Shown here piece by piece: positions 45,208-57,530 of a stretch of 64,000 nucleotides of DNA. The position numbers were made by a program, and so were the translations under genes. The notes beneath the pieces are model-generated. The model ran no database searches, was not told where the DNA came from, and saw only the letters and a list, made by a program, of their open reading frames with translations. The DNA is from Nicotiana tabacum (taxonomy: Eukaryota; Streptophyta; Magnoliopsida; Solanales; Solanaceae), in the NCBI RefSeq assembly GCF_000715075.1, contig NC_134087.1, forward strand, positions 128,733,518 through 128,797,517, given 5' to 3'. Position 1 is the first letter of the stretch, and each line of letters starts with the position of its first letter.

Positions 45208-48049
45208 TGTCACGACCCTAAACCCGGACCCGATCGTGATGGCACCTCTCGTGAAGACAAGGCCAGCCGACACTCCCAATTCATTTTTAAGCAATTAAAT
45301 AATAAAACTAAGTCTTTAACATAACAATAATAATCCCAAAATAAGGTGAATAATACAGTTTGTGGAATAGACATAACCCGGCATCAGGGTGTCACCAGTC
45401 ATGAGCATCTATCATAAAAACTACAAGTCTGAAAGAGTCTACACAACTATTACATAACTAAAACAGGAGAAATTAAGATAGAGGGAGAGGCACTGGGCTG
45501 CGAACGCCAAACAGCTACCTAGTGAATCTCTGAAGTCTGCTGGAAGCTCTCAACCCTCGCAAGCAGGACCTGAAGCGCCTGAATCTACACACGGGGTGCA
45601 GGGAGTAAAGTGAGTACTCCAACTCAGTAAGTAATAATATTAAATGAAGACTGAGCGATAAGAAATCACGTAAAGGCACATTAACAGGCTATAAGGAAGC
45701 AGTAAAGTCCAATAAAAGCAATGAAGCAATGAAAACATGTGAAAACACTTGGTTCAGGAGAAGCTCCATAAAAACACATTTTTAACAGTTAAGCAATTAA
45801 ATGAAAAGAATCTAGAACATATAAACACATAAAAATCCGCCCCTCGGGCACATTGTCAACAGAATCCGCCCCTCAGAAAATATCATGAAACAACACCAGC
45901 CCCTCGGGCTATATCTTATATCATAATGGGTACCCGCGCTCACTGGGGTGTACAGACTCCAGGAGGGGCCCTTACGGCCTAAGCGCAATATCAAGTCATC
46001 TGTGGCATAATCAGTAGGCTCTCAGCCTCATATCAACAAGCCACCTCGTGGGGTACAAGTCTCAGGCCCCCGGCCTCATAATCATAATCAGTGTATCCTC
46101 ACAACACAGGCCCTCGGCCTTCCTCAGTCAGAATCCTCTCATAAGCTACTCGGGCAACAGTAAAACATGATGCTCAGCCCAAATTATCATTTAATGTGTT
46201 AAAACAGAGTTAACATGACTGAGTTATGAAAACAGTAAAATATAGCATGATTGAGTACAGTATAAAGTCAACACAGTGAGGAAATATTAGTAAAAATCCC
46301 CTAAGGGTCCAAATAGTTGGCATGAGGCCCAAATATGACATTCAACCCAAAACATGATGATAGCAGATAGTTTTCAATCAAATACGCGGTAAAACAGTCA
46401 TATGGGACGGACTAAGTCACAATCCCCAACGGTGCACGACCCCACACTCGTCATCTAGCATGTGCGTCACCTCAATATAGCACAACGATATGCAATCTGG
46501 GGTTTCATATCCTCAGGACAATATTTACAATCATTACTCACCTCTATCCGGTCCAAATCTCTAGCTCGCGATGCCTTTGTCTCTCCAGTCGACCTCCGGA
46601 TGCTCCAAATCTAACCAAAATCAATGCAAAACCATCCAAATATGTAAGGGAACAAAGCCCACTCGAAAGAAATCAAATTACAACACAAATCCCGAAATTG
46701 GCCAAACCCGACCCCCGGACCCACATATCGGATTCCAATAAAAATTACATCAATAGACTCCTTATCATCCCCAAGTTCATTCATATCAAAAGCATCAAAA
46801 TCCAACCACAAACGACCCCTCAAATCCCAAATTCAATGTCTCTAATTACAAGCCCTAGTTCTTCAATATTAGGCTTAAATTCCATGATTAATTAGGTAGA
46901 ATTCACATAAGAATCGAGTATTAAGTCCATAAACCTTACCTCCAAGTGTTTCCCCTTGAATCCCTTTTCAATGCTCTTCAAAAAGCTCCAAAATCGCTCA
47001 AAAATGGTGGAAGTTAACCCCAAAATCGCGGACAAATGGCTATTTAAACATTCTGCCCAGACATCCAATCCTTCTTTGCGAACGCGGTCAAAGCCTCGCG
47101 TTCACGAAGCACAAACTCACGTTGACCAAATTTTCCTCCTTCATGAACGCGTCCTACCTTTCGCGAACGTGATGCGTCCAGACTCCAAACTTGGCGAATG
47201 CGGCTCCCCTTCTCGCGAACGCGATGCACAAGACCCCAGCCCTTCGCGAACGCGGAACCTCTCTCGCGAATGCGAAGGCTAAAACTCCAGTCTCACCTAT
47301 TAACCCGTTGTGAACGCGAGGTCCCACTCGCGAAAGCGAAGGCCAAACGTCTGCAACACCCAACAGCAGTTTTATGCAGTTTTTCACAACATGAAATGGT
47401 CCGATTGACCACCCGAAACTCACCCGAGGCCCCCCGAGAACTCGACAAAACATGCCAACATATCCCATAACATCATTCAAACTTGCTCCAACCTTCGGAA
47501 CACTCAAAACAACATCAAAACACCAAATTCGCATCGGATTCAAGCCTAAGAATTCCAAAATCTTCTAAATTATGCTTTTGATCAAAAAGTCTACCAAACC
47601 ACGTCCGAATGACCTGAAATTTTGCACATACATCCCAAATGATACAACGGAACTACTGCAACTCCTGAAATTCCATTCCGACCCCTATATCAAAATCTCA
47701 CCTATCAATCGGAAAATGCCAAAATTCCAAATTCGCCAATTCAAACCTAAATCTACTCCGGACCTCCAAAACACATTTCGATCACGCTCCTAAGTCCCAA
47801 ATCACCTCCCGAAGCTATCCGAACCGTCGGAACTCACATCCGAGCCCTCTAACACATAAGTCAACATTCGGTTGACTTTTCCAACTTAAGCTTCCTCAAA
47901 AGAGACTAAGTGCCTCAAACCTTCTCAAAACCATTCCAAACCCAAGCCAACCAACCCGAGCACCTATAGAACCTATAAACAAAGTAATAGGAAGCAGAAA
48001 TGGGGGAAACATAGCGGTAACTCATGAGACGACTGTCCGGGTCGTCACA
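45208..48049 (-). repeat. Element E 3' LTR (2842 bp)
   Basis: On the plus strand it runs from TGTCACGACCC to GGGTCGTCACA. The first 760 bp match 53249-54010. It has a block of paired CGCGAACGCG motifs (47070-47345). Open frames in it (46698, 46956, 47154, 47198) are not supported as genes. Confidence 0.9.
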
Positions 48050-48062
48050 TCCTCCCCCTTTT
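48050..48062 (-). other. Polypurine tract of element E
   Basis: Minus strand AAAAGGGGGAGGA next to the LTR start TGTGACGACC. Confidence 0.75.
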
Positions 48063-49762
48063 AAACAAACGTTCGTCCTCGAATGAGTCAAGAAACATAC
48101 CTGAAGCCTCAAACAGGTGAGGATATCTTCTCCGCATCTCCCGCTCGTTCTCCTAGGTAGCCTCCTCCACGAGTCGACCTCTCCACTACACTTTTACTGA
48201 AGCTATATCCTTTGATCTCAACTTTCGAACCTGACGCTCCAAAATAGCTGTTGGCTCCACATCATAAGTCAGATCACTATCTAACTGCACCGTGCTGAAC
48301 TCCAAAACATGAGACGGATCCCCAATATACTTTCAGAGCATCAAAACATGAAATACCGTATGCACACTCGATAAGTTGGGTGGCAAAGCAAGCTCATAAG
48401 CCACCTCCCCAATCCTCCAAAGCACCTCAAAAGGCCCAATGAACCGAAGACTCAATTTACCCTTCTTCCCAAATCTCATAACACCCTTCATAGGCGAGAC
48501 CTTAAATAGAACCTTCTCACCAACCATGTAGGACACATCTCGAACCTTCCTGTCAGTAAAACTCTTTTGTCTCGACTGTGTTGTACGAAGCCTCTCCTGA
48601 ATTACCTTCACCTTTTCAAAAACATCCTGCACCAAGTCTGTTCCCAATAGCCTAGCCTCACCCAGCTCAAACCAACCAACTGGAGATCTACACCACCTCC
48701 CATACAAAGCCTCATATAGAGCCATCTAAATACTCGACTAGTAGTTGTTGGTATAAGCAAACTCTATAAGCGGTAGAAACTGATCCCACGACCCTCCGAA
48801 ATCAATGACACAAGCACGTAACATGTCCTCCAATATCTGAATAGTGCGCTCGAACTGCCCGTCCATCTGAGGGTGAAAAGCTATGCTCAACTTAAACTAA
48901 GTACCCAACTCTCGCTGCACAGACCTCCACAACTGCGAAGTAAACTGAGTGCCCCTATCTGAAATAATGGAAACTAGGACACCATGCAAACGAACAATCT
49001 CCTAGATATATAGATCTCTGCCAACCGCTCTGAAGAATAGGTAGTACACACAGTAATAAAGTGCGCGGACTTGGTCAGTCGATTCACAATCACCCAAATA
49101 GCATCGAACTTTGTCAAAGTATGTGGGAGCCCAACTATAAAGTCCATGGTGATCTGCTCCCACTTCCACTCTGGAATATCCATCTACTGAAGCAAGCCAC
49201 CCGTTCTCTGATGCTTGTATTTCACCTACTGACGATTGAGACACCGAGCCACAAATCCCACAATGTCTTTCTTCATTATCCTCCACCAATAATGCTGCCT
49301 CAAATCCTGATACATCTTCGCGACACCCGGATGAATGTAATACCGCGAGCTATGGGCCTCCTCCAAAATCAACTTCCAAAGCCCATCTACATTGGGCACA
49401 CATATCAGGCCCTGCATCCTCAACACCCCATCATCACCAATAGTCATATCTCTGGCATCATCGTGCTGAACTCTGTCCTTAAGGACAACCAAATGAGGAT
49501 CATCATACTGGCGCTCTCTGATGCGATCATATAAGGAAGACCGAGAAATCACACAAGCCAATACTCGACTGGGCTCAGAAATATCTAACCTCACAAACCG
49601 ATTAGCCAAGGCCTGAACATCAACTACAATAGGTCTCTCCCCAACTGGAATATATGTCAAACTCCCCATACTCACTGCCTTTTGGCTCAAAGGATCGGCT
49701 ACCACATTGGCCTTCCCCGGATGGTACAAGATAGTAATATCATAATCCTTTAGCAACTCCAA
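48063..49762 (-). pseudogene. Element E RNase H end, integrase and chromodomain, degraded
   Basis: The frame 49226-49762 runs from the RNase H end (YHPGKANVVADPLSQKA) into the integrase zinc region (HPGVAKMYQDLRQHYWW, CLNRQ). The core has ITMDFIVGLP (first Asp), [10 protein letters not shown] (second Asp) and MDGQFERTIQILEDM (Glu), so the catalytic triad is kept. 48333-48725 holds the C-terminal region (ALYGRWCRSPVGWFELGEARLL, FIGPFEVLWRIG). The chromodomain lies at about 48110-48260 (ERQVRKLRSKDIASVKV, then stops). Visible stops are at about 49224, 49187, 49004, 48895 and 48725. Confidence 0.85.
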
Positions 49763-50900
49763 CTACCTTCGCTGCCTCAAATTGATATCCTTCTGCTTGA
49801 ACAAGTGCTGGAGGCTAAGATAATCAGTAAAACCCACACAAGACACACCATACAAGTAATGCCTCCAAATCTTCAACGCGTGAACAATGGCAGCCAACTC
49901 CAAATCATGAATGGGGTAGTTCTTCTCATGGGGCTTCAATTGGCGAGAAACATAAGCAATAACTCTACCCTCCTGCATCAATACACACCCAATACCAACT
50001 CTCTAAGCATCATAATACACGGTATATGAACTTGAAGGTGATGGCAAAACTAACACTGGAGTTGTGGTCAAGGCTGTCTTAAGCTTCTGAAAGCTCTATC
50101 ACACTCATCCGACCATACAAATGAAGCACCCTTCTGAGTCAACTTGGTCAAGGGCGATGCGATATATGAGAATCCCTGAACAAAACGGTGGTAATAGCCC
50201 GCCAAACCAAGAAATATGTGAATCTCTGTGGCTGAGGATAGTCTGGGCCAACTCTAAACCGCCTCTATCTTCTTCGGATCAACCTGAATACCCTCGCTGG
50301 ATACCCGTGCCCCAAGAAGGCCACTAAACTTAGCCAAAACTCACACTTGGAGAATTTTTCATAAAGTTTCTCCTCCCTCAATCTCTACAACACAACTCTC
50401 AAATGTTTCACGTGCTCCTCCTGACTAAGCGAACACACCAGAATATCATCAATGAAGACTATGACAAACGAGTCAAAATAGCCCGGAACACGCTATTCAT
50501 CAAATGCATGAATGTTGTTGGGGCATTGGTCAGCCCAAAAGACATCACCAAGAACTCATAATGACCATATCGGGTCCTAAAAGCTGTCTTAAAAATATCC
50601 GAATCCCTGATCTTCAACTGGTGATAACCCGAACGGAGATCAGTCTTAGAGAACACTCTCGCTCCCTGAAGTTGGTCGAATAAATCATTAATGCAAGGCA
50701 AAGGATACTTGTTCTTAACTGTTACTTTGTTCAACTACCTATAATCAATGCACATCCTCATAGTGCCATCCTTCTTCTTCATAAATAGAATCGCGCACCC
50801 CAAGGTGACACACTAGGCCGAATGAACCCCTTATCAAGGAGTTTCTTAAGCTGCTCCTTTAACTCCTTCAACTCCGCTAGTGCCATACGATATGGCAGTA
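49763..50900 (-). pseudogene. Element E reverse transcriptase and RNase H, degraded
   Basis: The RT N-terminus is near 50900 ([17 protein letters not shown] in a partly shifted frame), and [15 protein letters not shown] text is damaged around 50790. 50459-50734 is well kept: [49 protein letters not shown] frameshift near 50475 precedes [14 protein letters not shown], the catalytic box. RNase H is at 49763-49981: [21 protein letters not shown] and [21 protein letters not shown]. Confidence 0.85.
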
Positions 50901-51568
50901 TAGAAATGGGCTAAGTGCCCGGCACCAGGTCAATACCAAAATCAATATCCTTGTTCGGTGGCATGCCTGGTAGATCTGCAAGAAACATATCGGGAAACTC
51001 CCTCACAACTGGAATAGAATCAATACTAGGAGTCTCTACACTGACATCCCTCACAAAGGCTAGATATGAAAGACAACCCTTTCCAACCACACGTTGGGCC
51101 TTCAAGAATGAAATTACTCTACTGGGAAAATAATCAGTGAAACCTCGCCACTCAATCTGTGGCACACCCGTATAGCCAATGTCACTATCTTAGCATGATA
51201 GTCCAGAATAGCACGACACAGAGATAGCCAATCCATGCCCAAAATAACATCGAAATCCACCATACATAATAGTAAAAGATCCACTCGGGTCTCCAGACCC
51301 CCAATAGTTACCACACATAACCGGTACACACGGTCTACAATAACAGTATCGCCCACCGAAGTAGATACATGAACAGGTGAAACAAGAGACTCACGGGACG
51401 TATCCAAATAACGGGCAAAGTATGATGACACATAAGAAAAATTGGAAGCGAGATCAAATAATACAGAAGCATCTCTGTGGCAGACTGAGAAAATACCTGT
51501 AATAACAACATCGGAAGTAATAGCATTGGGTCTAGCTGGAAGTGCATAGAAATGGGCCTAATCGCCAC
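50901..51568 (-). pseudogene. Element E protease and linker, degraded
   Basis: The aspartic protease of the element. The catalytic loop reads LFDLASNFSYV (about 51430-51460); the Gly of the D-(S/P)-G pattern is gone, so activity is unlikely. VDLLLLCMVDFDVILGMDWLS is the conserved C-terminal part (51114-51431). The linker 50911-51165 ends [20 protein letters not shown], the standard lead-in to RT. A frameshift separates the two near 51160. Confidence 0.82.
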
Positions 51569-53047
51569 CTAATTGACCTCCCCCTCTAGGGCGACCCCTA
51601 GCTGACTGACCTTCACCCCTAGCTGGATGGGTGGGTGGTAGTGAAGTAATTGGTGTTGAAGCCAATGGCTGACTCCTCTGCTGAAATGGACCCGCAAGAC
51701 GACGAGGACACTGCCTCCACATATGACCCATCTCTCCACACTCATAGCAACTCCCGAGTGCTGGAGATAGGGACTGAAGGGAACCCCTAGCACTGGAATG
51801 ACTAGCAGATGCACCTGGCATGGAAGAGCCCTGAACTGAGGGAGCACGGGACGAACTCTGAGCTGGAAGGGTGCTAAGTGATGACTGGCCCTGATGAGAC
51901 TTGTGAGAACCATGACCCGATGACACCCACGATAACCTGGGCGAGCTGGCTAAGCATGGATGAATGGACGGCCTCTGCCGTGCTGAAACTGACCTCTCGA
52001 AGGAGCACCACCATAACTACCAGATCCTCGAGGCCTCTTGGCCTCCCTCTTATCTCGCTCCTGGCGACGAACTGATTCAATCTCACGAGCAATATCCACA
52101 ACCTCCTCAAAAGTAGCACCAGACACCCTTTCCCTGGTCATGAGAATACGAAGCTGATAAGTGAGGCCATCCATAAACCGCCTAATCCTCTCTCTATCTG
52201 TCGGAACCAACAAAATCGCATGACGAGCTAACTTGGAGAACCTCATCTCATACTGCATCACAGTCATCTTTCCCTGACGCAACCACTCAAACTACCTACG
52301 CATCTCCTCTTTGCGAGATTGTGGTACATACTTCTCCAGAACGAGAACGGAGAATTGCTGCCAGGTAAGGGGTGCTGCACCAACAGGCCTACGCCTCTCA
52401 TACACCTTCCACCAAGTGAAGGCAACTCCAAAAAACTTAAAAGTAGTGACAGCGACCCCGTTGGTCTCTAGAATACCCGCTGTATGAAGAATCCACTGAC
52501 ACTTGTCCAAGAAACCCTAGGCATACTCGCCCTCTACACCACTAAAAGTCGGAGGCTGAACTCTACCAAACCTCTCCAACCTATGCTGCTCGTCCTCTGG
52601 CATGGCAGAAGCTATAGAGTCCTGATCAGCTGCAACCGGCTAGGCTAGAAGTGCCCCTAGTGTCTGAAGTCCATGCACGACATGCTCAGGTGTGCGAGCG
52701 GTAGGAGTCTGAGTGCCTCCCCCGGCCTGAGAAGTAGTTGCGGCAGTAGTAATTGAGACCGCCTGAGCTAGGCCAGTGCATAGGGATAGAATCTGAGCCA
52801 AGGCCTCCTGAAGACCCGGAATCATAATGGGCACAGCTGGTGCCTGAGTTGGTACAGTTGGAGCATCCACAACTGGGACCTGATTCTGAACTGGGGCGGC
52901 TGGTGGATCTGTAGGTGCTGCCCTAGCTATTGTGCGGGCCACACCTCTACCCCTACCGCGACCACGACCTCGTCCTAGGCCTCTAGTGGCCATAGCTGGC
53001 AGTATTGGTGGTCGTCCATCCTGACTGGTAGCGCATGTCCTCACCAT
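51558..53047 (-). pseudogene. Element E gag, nearly full length with stops
   Basis: It starts with MVRTCATSQDGRPPILPA at 53047 and an RGRGRGRGRG tract, then a Pro/Ala/Thr-rich linker. Stops occur at 52638, 52526, 52291 and 51949. The core reads LERFGRVQPPTFSGVEGEYA, WQQFSVLVLEKYVPQS, GKMTVMQYEMRFSKLARHA and RERIRRFMDGL. The zinc knuckle CYECGEMGHMWRQC is intact at about 51710-51755 in the frame 51558-51926. The tail is Gly/Arg-rich. The Met start follows about 180 bp after the primer site, as expected. Confidence 0.87.
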
Positions 53048-53226
53048 CTGTGAGAGAATAGAATAACAGAAGTTTAGTACTCAAATCAACAGATTTTCAC
53101 GACATGAATTTTAAGAATATAAGGTTTTTCCTAAAGGTTCTACAGCCTCTCGAGGATAAATACAAACGTCTCCGTACAAATCCACGAGACTCTACTAAAC
53201 CTGTTCATGACTCGTGAGACCTATAT

Positions 53227-53248
53227 AACCTAGGCTCTAATACCAACT
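53227..53248 (-). other. Primer binding site of element E (tRNA-iMet)
   Basis: On the minus strand AGTTGGTATTAGAGCCTAGG follows the LTR end; TGGTATCAGAGC is the initiator-Met type. Confidence 0.8.
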
Positions 53249-54010
53249 TGTCACGACCCTAAACCCGGACTCGGTCATGATGGCGCCTCTTGTGAAGACA
53301 AGGCCAGCCGACACACTCTCAATTCATTTTTAAGCAATTAAATAATAAAACTAAGTCTTTAACATAACAATAATAATCCCAAAATAAGGTAAATAATACA
53401 GTTTTTGGAATAGACATAACCCGGCATCGGGGTATCACAAGTCATGAGCATCTATCATAAAACCAACAAGTCTGAAAGAGTCTACACAACTATTACAGAA
53501 CTAAAATAGGAGAAATTAAGATAGAGGGAGAGGCACTGGGCTGCGAATGCCGAGCAGCTACCTAGTGAATCTCTGAAGTCTGCTGGAAGCTCTCAACCCT
53601 CGCAAGCAAGACCTGAAGCATCTGAATCTGCACACGTGGTGTAGGGAGTAAAGTGAGTACTCCAACTCAGTGAATAATAATAATAAATAAAGACTGAGCG
53701 ATAAGAAATCACGTAAAGGCACATCAATAGGCTATAAGGAAGTAGTAAAGTCCAGTAAAAGCAATGAAGCAGTGAAAACATGTGAAAACACTTGGTTCAG
53801 GAGAAGTTCCTTAAAACACCTTTTTAACAGTTAAACAATTAAATGAAAAGTAGCTAGAATAGATAAACACATAAAAATCTGCCCCTCGGGCACATTGTCA
53901 ACAGAATCCGCCCCTCGGACAATATCATGGAACAACACCAGCCCCTCAGGCTACATCTCATATTACAATGGGTACTCGTGCTCACTGGGGGTGTACAGAC
54001 TCCGGGAGGG
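53249..54010 (-). repeat. Element E 5' LTR, truncated (762 bp)
   Basis: It matches 45208-45970 and stops at GGGAGGG, where LTR F starts. The U3 part is missing, so the promoter is probably lost. Confidence 0.88.
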
Positions 54011-54967
54011 TGTCAAGACCCTAAACCCGGATTCGGTCGTGATGGCGCCTCTCGTGAAGACAAGGCCATCCGACACATTCCCACTTCATTTTAAGCAGTT
54101 AAAATAATAGGTATTAAGTCTTAAACATGATAAAATTCCAAAAAAAGCAGTGAACAGTACAATTTGCGGAAATATAACCAACACAGCCCGACATCGGTGT
54201 GTCACCAGTCATGAGCACCTACCAATATACTACAAGTCTGAAAAGTCTACACAACTATTACAAAATCATTGACAAGAGAGAAGAAATGAGATAGGGAGGG
54301 AGAAGCACGGGGCTGCGAACGCCGAGCAGCTACCTCATGAACTTTGAAATCTGTCGGGAGCTCTCAACCCTCGCAAGCAGGACCTGCAGTGCCTGAATCT
54401 GCACATAGGGTACAGGGAGTAAAGTGAGTACTCCAACTCAGTGAGTAATAATAATAAATGAAAAATGAGAAATAAGAAATCACGTAAGGCACATCACAGG
54501 CTATAATGAAGCAGTAAAAGTAGTAAAAATTATGAAATAGTAAAAATATGCAAAATTACTTTAGTTTAGTTTAAGCTTCTTAAAATGCCCTTTTTAAACA
54601 GTTAAGCAAGTATAAGACAAGCAACTAGAAAAGGTAAACACATAAAGAAAATGCCCCTCGGGCACAATACCAATGAAATCATGCTCACGGGCAACACATG
54701 GAACAATAACCAGCCCCTCGGGCTCTATCTCATATCACAATGGGTACCCGCACTCACTGGGGGTGTGCAGACTCCTGGAGGGGCCCCTTACGGCCCAAGC
54801 GCAATATCAAGCCATCTCGTGGCATAGTCACATAGGCTCTCGGCCTCATAATCATAATCAGTGTTTCCTCACAACATAGTCCCTCGACCTTACTTAGTCA
54901 GAATCTCATAAGCCACTCAGGCAAACAGTAAAACATGATGCTTAGCCCAAAATATCATTTAATATAT
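54011..54967 (-). repeat. LTR F, minus strand, partial
   Basis: It starts TGTCAAGACCCTAAACCCGG and is similar to, but clearly diverged from, the first 980 bp of the E LTR. It stops at 54967, where element B starts. No internal region is visible. Confidence 0.8.
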
Positions 54968-55711
54968 TGTATGCGGCGAAATCAAAGGGCCTAATTTCCT
55001 GCTATCAAGTCACTTCGGAAGAATATCTCGAGACCTCGAGGACGTGGAGTTGCAACCGAGTCCCTTCCCTCGGGGATTGTCAAGGCCCGACTCAAAGAAG
55101 ACGAAGATCGAGGCTAGAGCAAAAAGGGGAATTCCCAAGGCACGCGGCTAAGTCTGACAGAGCCAGCCTACCCAGAGCCTGTGTCGAGGCATCACATCTA
55201 GTCATCCCATCTCCATGCTTTTATGATTAATGTATGTTGTACTATAACCGGATTCTCCTCCTATATAAAGGGAATCCATACCACTTTGTAAAGTGCCTTG
55301 TTTCTCCAACCATTCTACACAAGATCAATAATATCTCTCTCTCTTTACTCTTTAACTTTCTTGCTCGAGGCTACTCTTTCCATTTCTTGCTTTCATACTT
55401 GTTCTTCATTTATCGCTTGGTACTGGTCATAAAGAGCCTTCTTTAATTATATATTAACTGTTATCCCTTCCCGGTTATCCCCGATAGCTTGAGCTCGAGC
55501 CGGATATCGACCCCGAGGCCCTTCATCGACCAGTCCGAAGCTCGGGTAGCAAGGCTTTAGGTTTGATTACTACCCCATTTTAGGTTGTATTTCATCGTAA
55601 AACTTCATACTCCTAGCATCAACTGCTCTAACAACTAGTATAAAAATAGATCACGTATTTTTAGAGTCTCATTTACAAATTTAATTATTGTTACTATTTT
55701 CACGGTAAACA
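54968..55711 (+). repeat. Element B 5' LTR (744 bp)
   Basis: It starts TGTATGCGG and ends GGTAAACA next to the primer site. The TATA box CTATATAAAGG is at 55261. Confidence 0.88.
55261..55271 (+). promoter_or_regulatory. TATA box of element B LTR
   Basis: CTATATAAAGG, matching the position in LTR A. Confidence 0.65.
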
Positions 55712-55712
55712 G

Positions 55713-55731
55713 TTTGGCGCCTACCGTGGGG
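55713..55731 (+). other. Primer binding site of element B
   Basis: TTTGGCGCCTACCGTGGGG right after the LTR. TGGCGCC...GTGGGG is the usual Tat-clade primer site. Confidence 0.8.
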
Positions 55732-55830
55732 CTAAAATAATAGTGATTATTTTCTTGTTGGTTTCATTGTACAAACGTGAGTTATCTTTCACACTTTTTC
55801 TTGTCCGAGATCTCTTGATTTCAGGTCAAA

Positions 55831-57530
55831 ATGTATGGCTCGGTAACCAGGGTTGAGAATGACTACCTCGAAAATCACGGTGAAAATGGTGTGGCTGTTT
55901 CAGTAGTTGGCGTGCCGCCATAGAACCCCGATAACGCACCTGGACCGATTCCAGTGGATGCGGGTTTGCAAGACATGTAGCAGATCGATAAAACATCACA
56001 CACCGATGGAAGCATACAGTATGGCGACCAACAGGAAGCCCGAAAAATCTCGGCTCGGGAAGTACAGGAAGTTAGTCTTCACGATATTTTTGAAATGTTG
56101 CAGGCACAACGGTTGGCTATCGCTCAGTTACAAAGCTACCCAAAGACTCCTAGCACAATAGCGCCGGAAACTACTCCCTCGGCCGAACAGGTACAGGAGA
56201 GGTCAAGTAACAACGGATCAGTACCCGATCCTGCCATCGTGAAAATGTTGGAGGACCTTACCAAAAGGATCGAGTCAGGCAAGAAAATGATAGCAGCCAA
56301 CGATAAGAAGGTCGAAACCTACAACTCTGGGGTCGACCAGATCCTGAGTGCACCCCCGGTCCTCAAGGGCGTGGATTCGAAGAAGTTCATACAAGGGTTG
56401 TTCCCCGAGGAAGCGGCCCCGAAACCCATTCCAAAGTTCAAAATGCCGGAACTTCCTAAGTACAACGAAACCACTGACCCTAATGAACACGTTACTACCT
56501 ACACTCGCGCAGTGAAGGACAACGATATAAAGAATGACGAGATCGAGTCTGTATTGTTGAAGGAGTTTAGAAAAATGCTCTCGAAGGCGTCCATGATGTG
56601 GCATCATAGCCTAGCTCCCAACCCCATAGACTCACTTACCATACTGCGGGTTCCTTCATAAAGGCACACACCGGTGCCATCTAAGCAACAGCAAGAAAGC
56701 CTGACGCATCCGAGATTGAGCAAAGGAAGAATGAAATGCTGCGAGAATTCGCATCTTGTTCCCAGATGGAACGAACGGAGCTACCCCGGTCTCAGATGAC
56801 TGGGCGGTACAGTCCTTCACTCAAAGCCTAAACAAACAAAGCCCGATGATTTCAAGGCAATTGAAACAGAACTTGATCGAGTATCCAGCTAAGACCTGGT
56901 CGGACGCCCACAACCGGCACCAGTAGCAAATCAGGGTTGAGGATGACCAGCTGAAAGCCCCTCAGGCTCAGTATACCCAAGTAGGCTCCTGGCAAAGAAA
57001 CTGAAACCAAACAAAGGAAGATTTTTGTCGTACGCCACAGATAGGAGGAATGTCCCGAGACGCAACCTACTTTGCAATGATCAGAGAACTGATCGAGGAC
57101 AATATCTTCGAGGAATCATTAGCGGAGCCAGATTCGACGAGGACACATGGCCGGCGATGGTGCCTTGCCCATCAGAATACAATCTCAACATTGTTATACC
57201 AAACATCGTGTTCACCATCAGCAAAACCAGGGAGGTCAAATGGCCCAAACCAATTCAGTCGAATCCCTCTCAGAGGAATCACAGCCTGGTGGGGGAACTA
57301 TATAATAAGTACGGCCGTGGAGCCAAAGATGGCCACCAGCTCCGAAGGGAAAAAGCCAAGCCACTCAACAAAAGTCACTGCCGAGAACTGTCGAGCAACC
57401 GCATTTGAGTTCAGTCCTGGGTAGGGAAGACGGCTAAGAAGAACGAAGCAAATGGGCCGCGACGTATTACCACGATAGTGGAGGAGCGACAACACTCTCC
57501 AAGAACTTATAAAGAAGAGGATAGAAATGC
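55831..57530 (+). pseudogene. Element B gag, degraded
   Basis: ATG at 55831 opens MYGSVTRVENDYLENHGE. The frame has stops at codons 31 and 50 (55921 and 55978) and then stays open to 56661. It holds EMLQAQRLAIAQLQSYPKTP, KMLEDLTKRIESGKK and the conserved core FKMPELPKYNETTDPNEHV, then a frameshift at about 56650. Further core text (QRKNEMLREFAS, RQLKQNLIEYPAKTW) reaches 57000 with more shifts, and the C-terminal region with short frames runs to about 57530. The start was chosen as the first Met in the long frame after the leader. Confidence 0.8.

Larger units (their letters stand above)
45208..54010 (-). mobile_element. Element E: chromodomain Ty3/gypsy (Tekay/Del-like)
   Basis: A minus-strand element with a complete 3' LTR (45208-48049), all coding regions and a 5' LTR cut short at 54010 by LTR F. 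Reading right to left: 5' LTR, tRNA-iMet primer site, gag, protease, RT, RNase H, integrase, chromodomain, polypurine tract, 3' LTR. It is a relative of C from another subfamily (LTR end TGTCACGACCCTAAACCCGG). It is the most complete chromovirus in the window, although each ORF has several stops. Confidence 0.88.

Noticed and set aside
45812..45994. Short ORF on the minus strand near repeated CCCCTCGGGC
   Set aside because: Part of the R/U5 region of LTR E, repeated in E 5' LTR and F with stops.
47154..47558. 134-codon minus-strand ORF rich in Arg/Glu
   Set aside because: It is produced by the CGCGAACGCG motif block of LTR E.
49061..49534. 157-codon plus-strand ORF
   Set aside because: It is antisense to the integrase region of element E, which has clear motifs on the minus strand.
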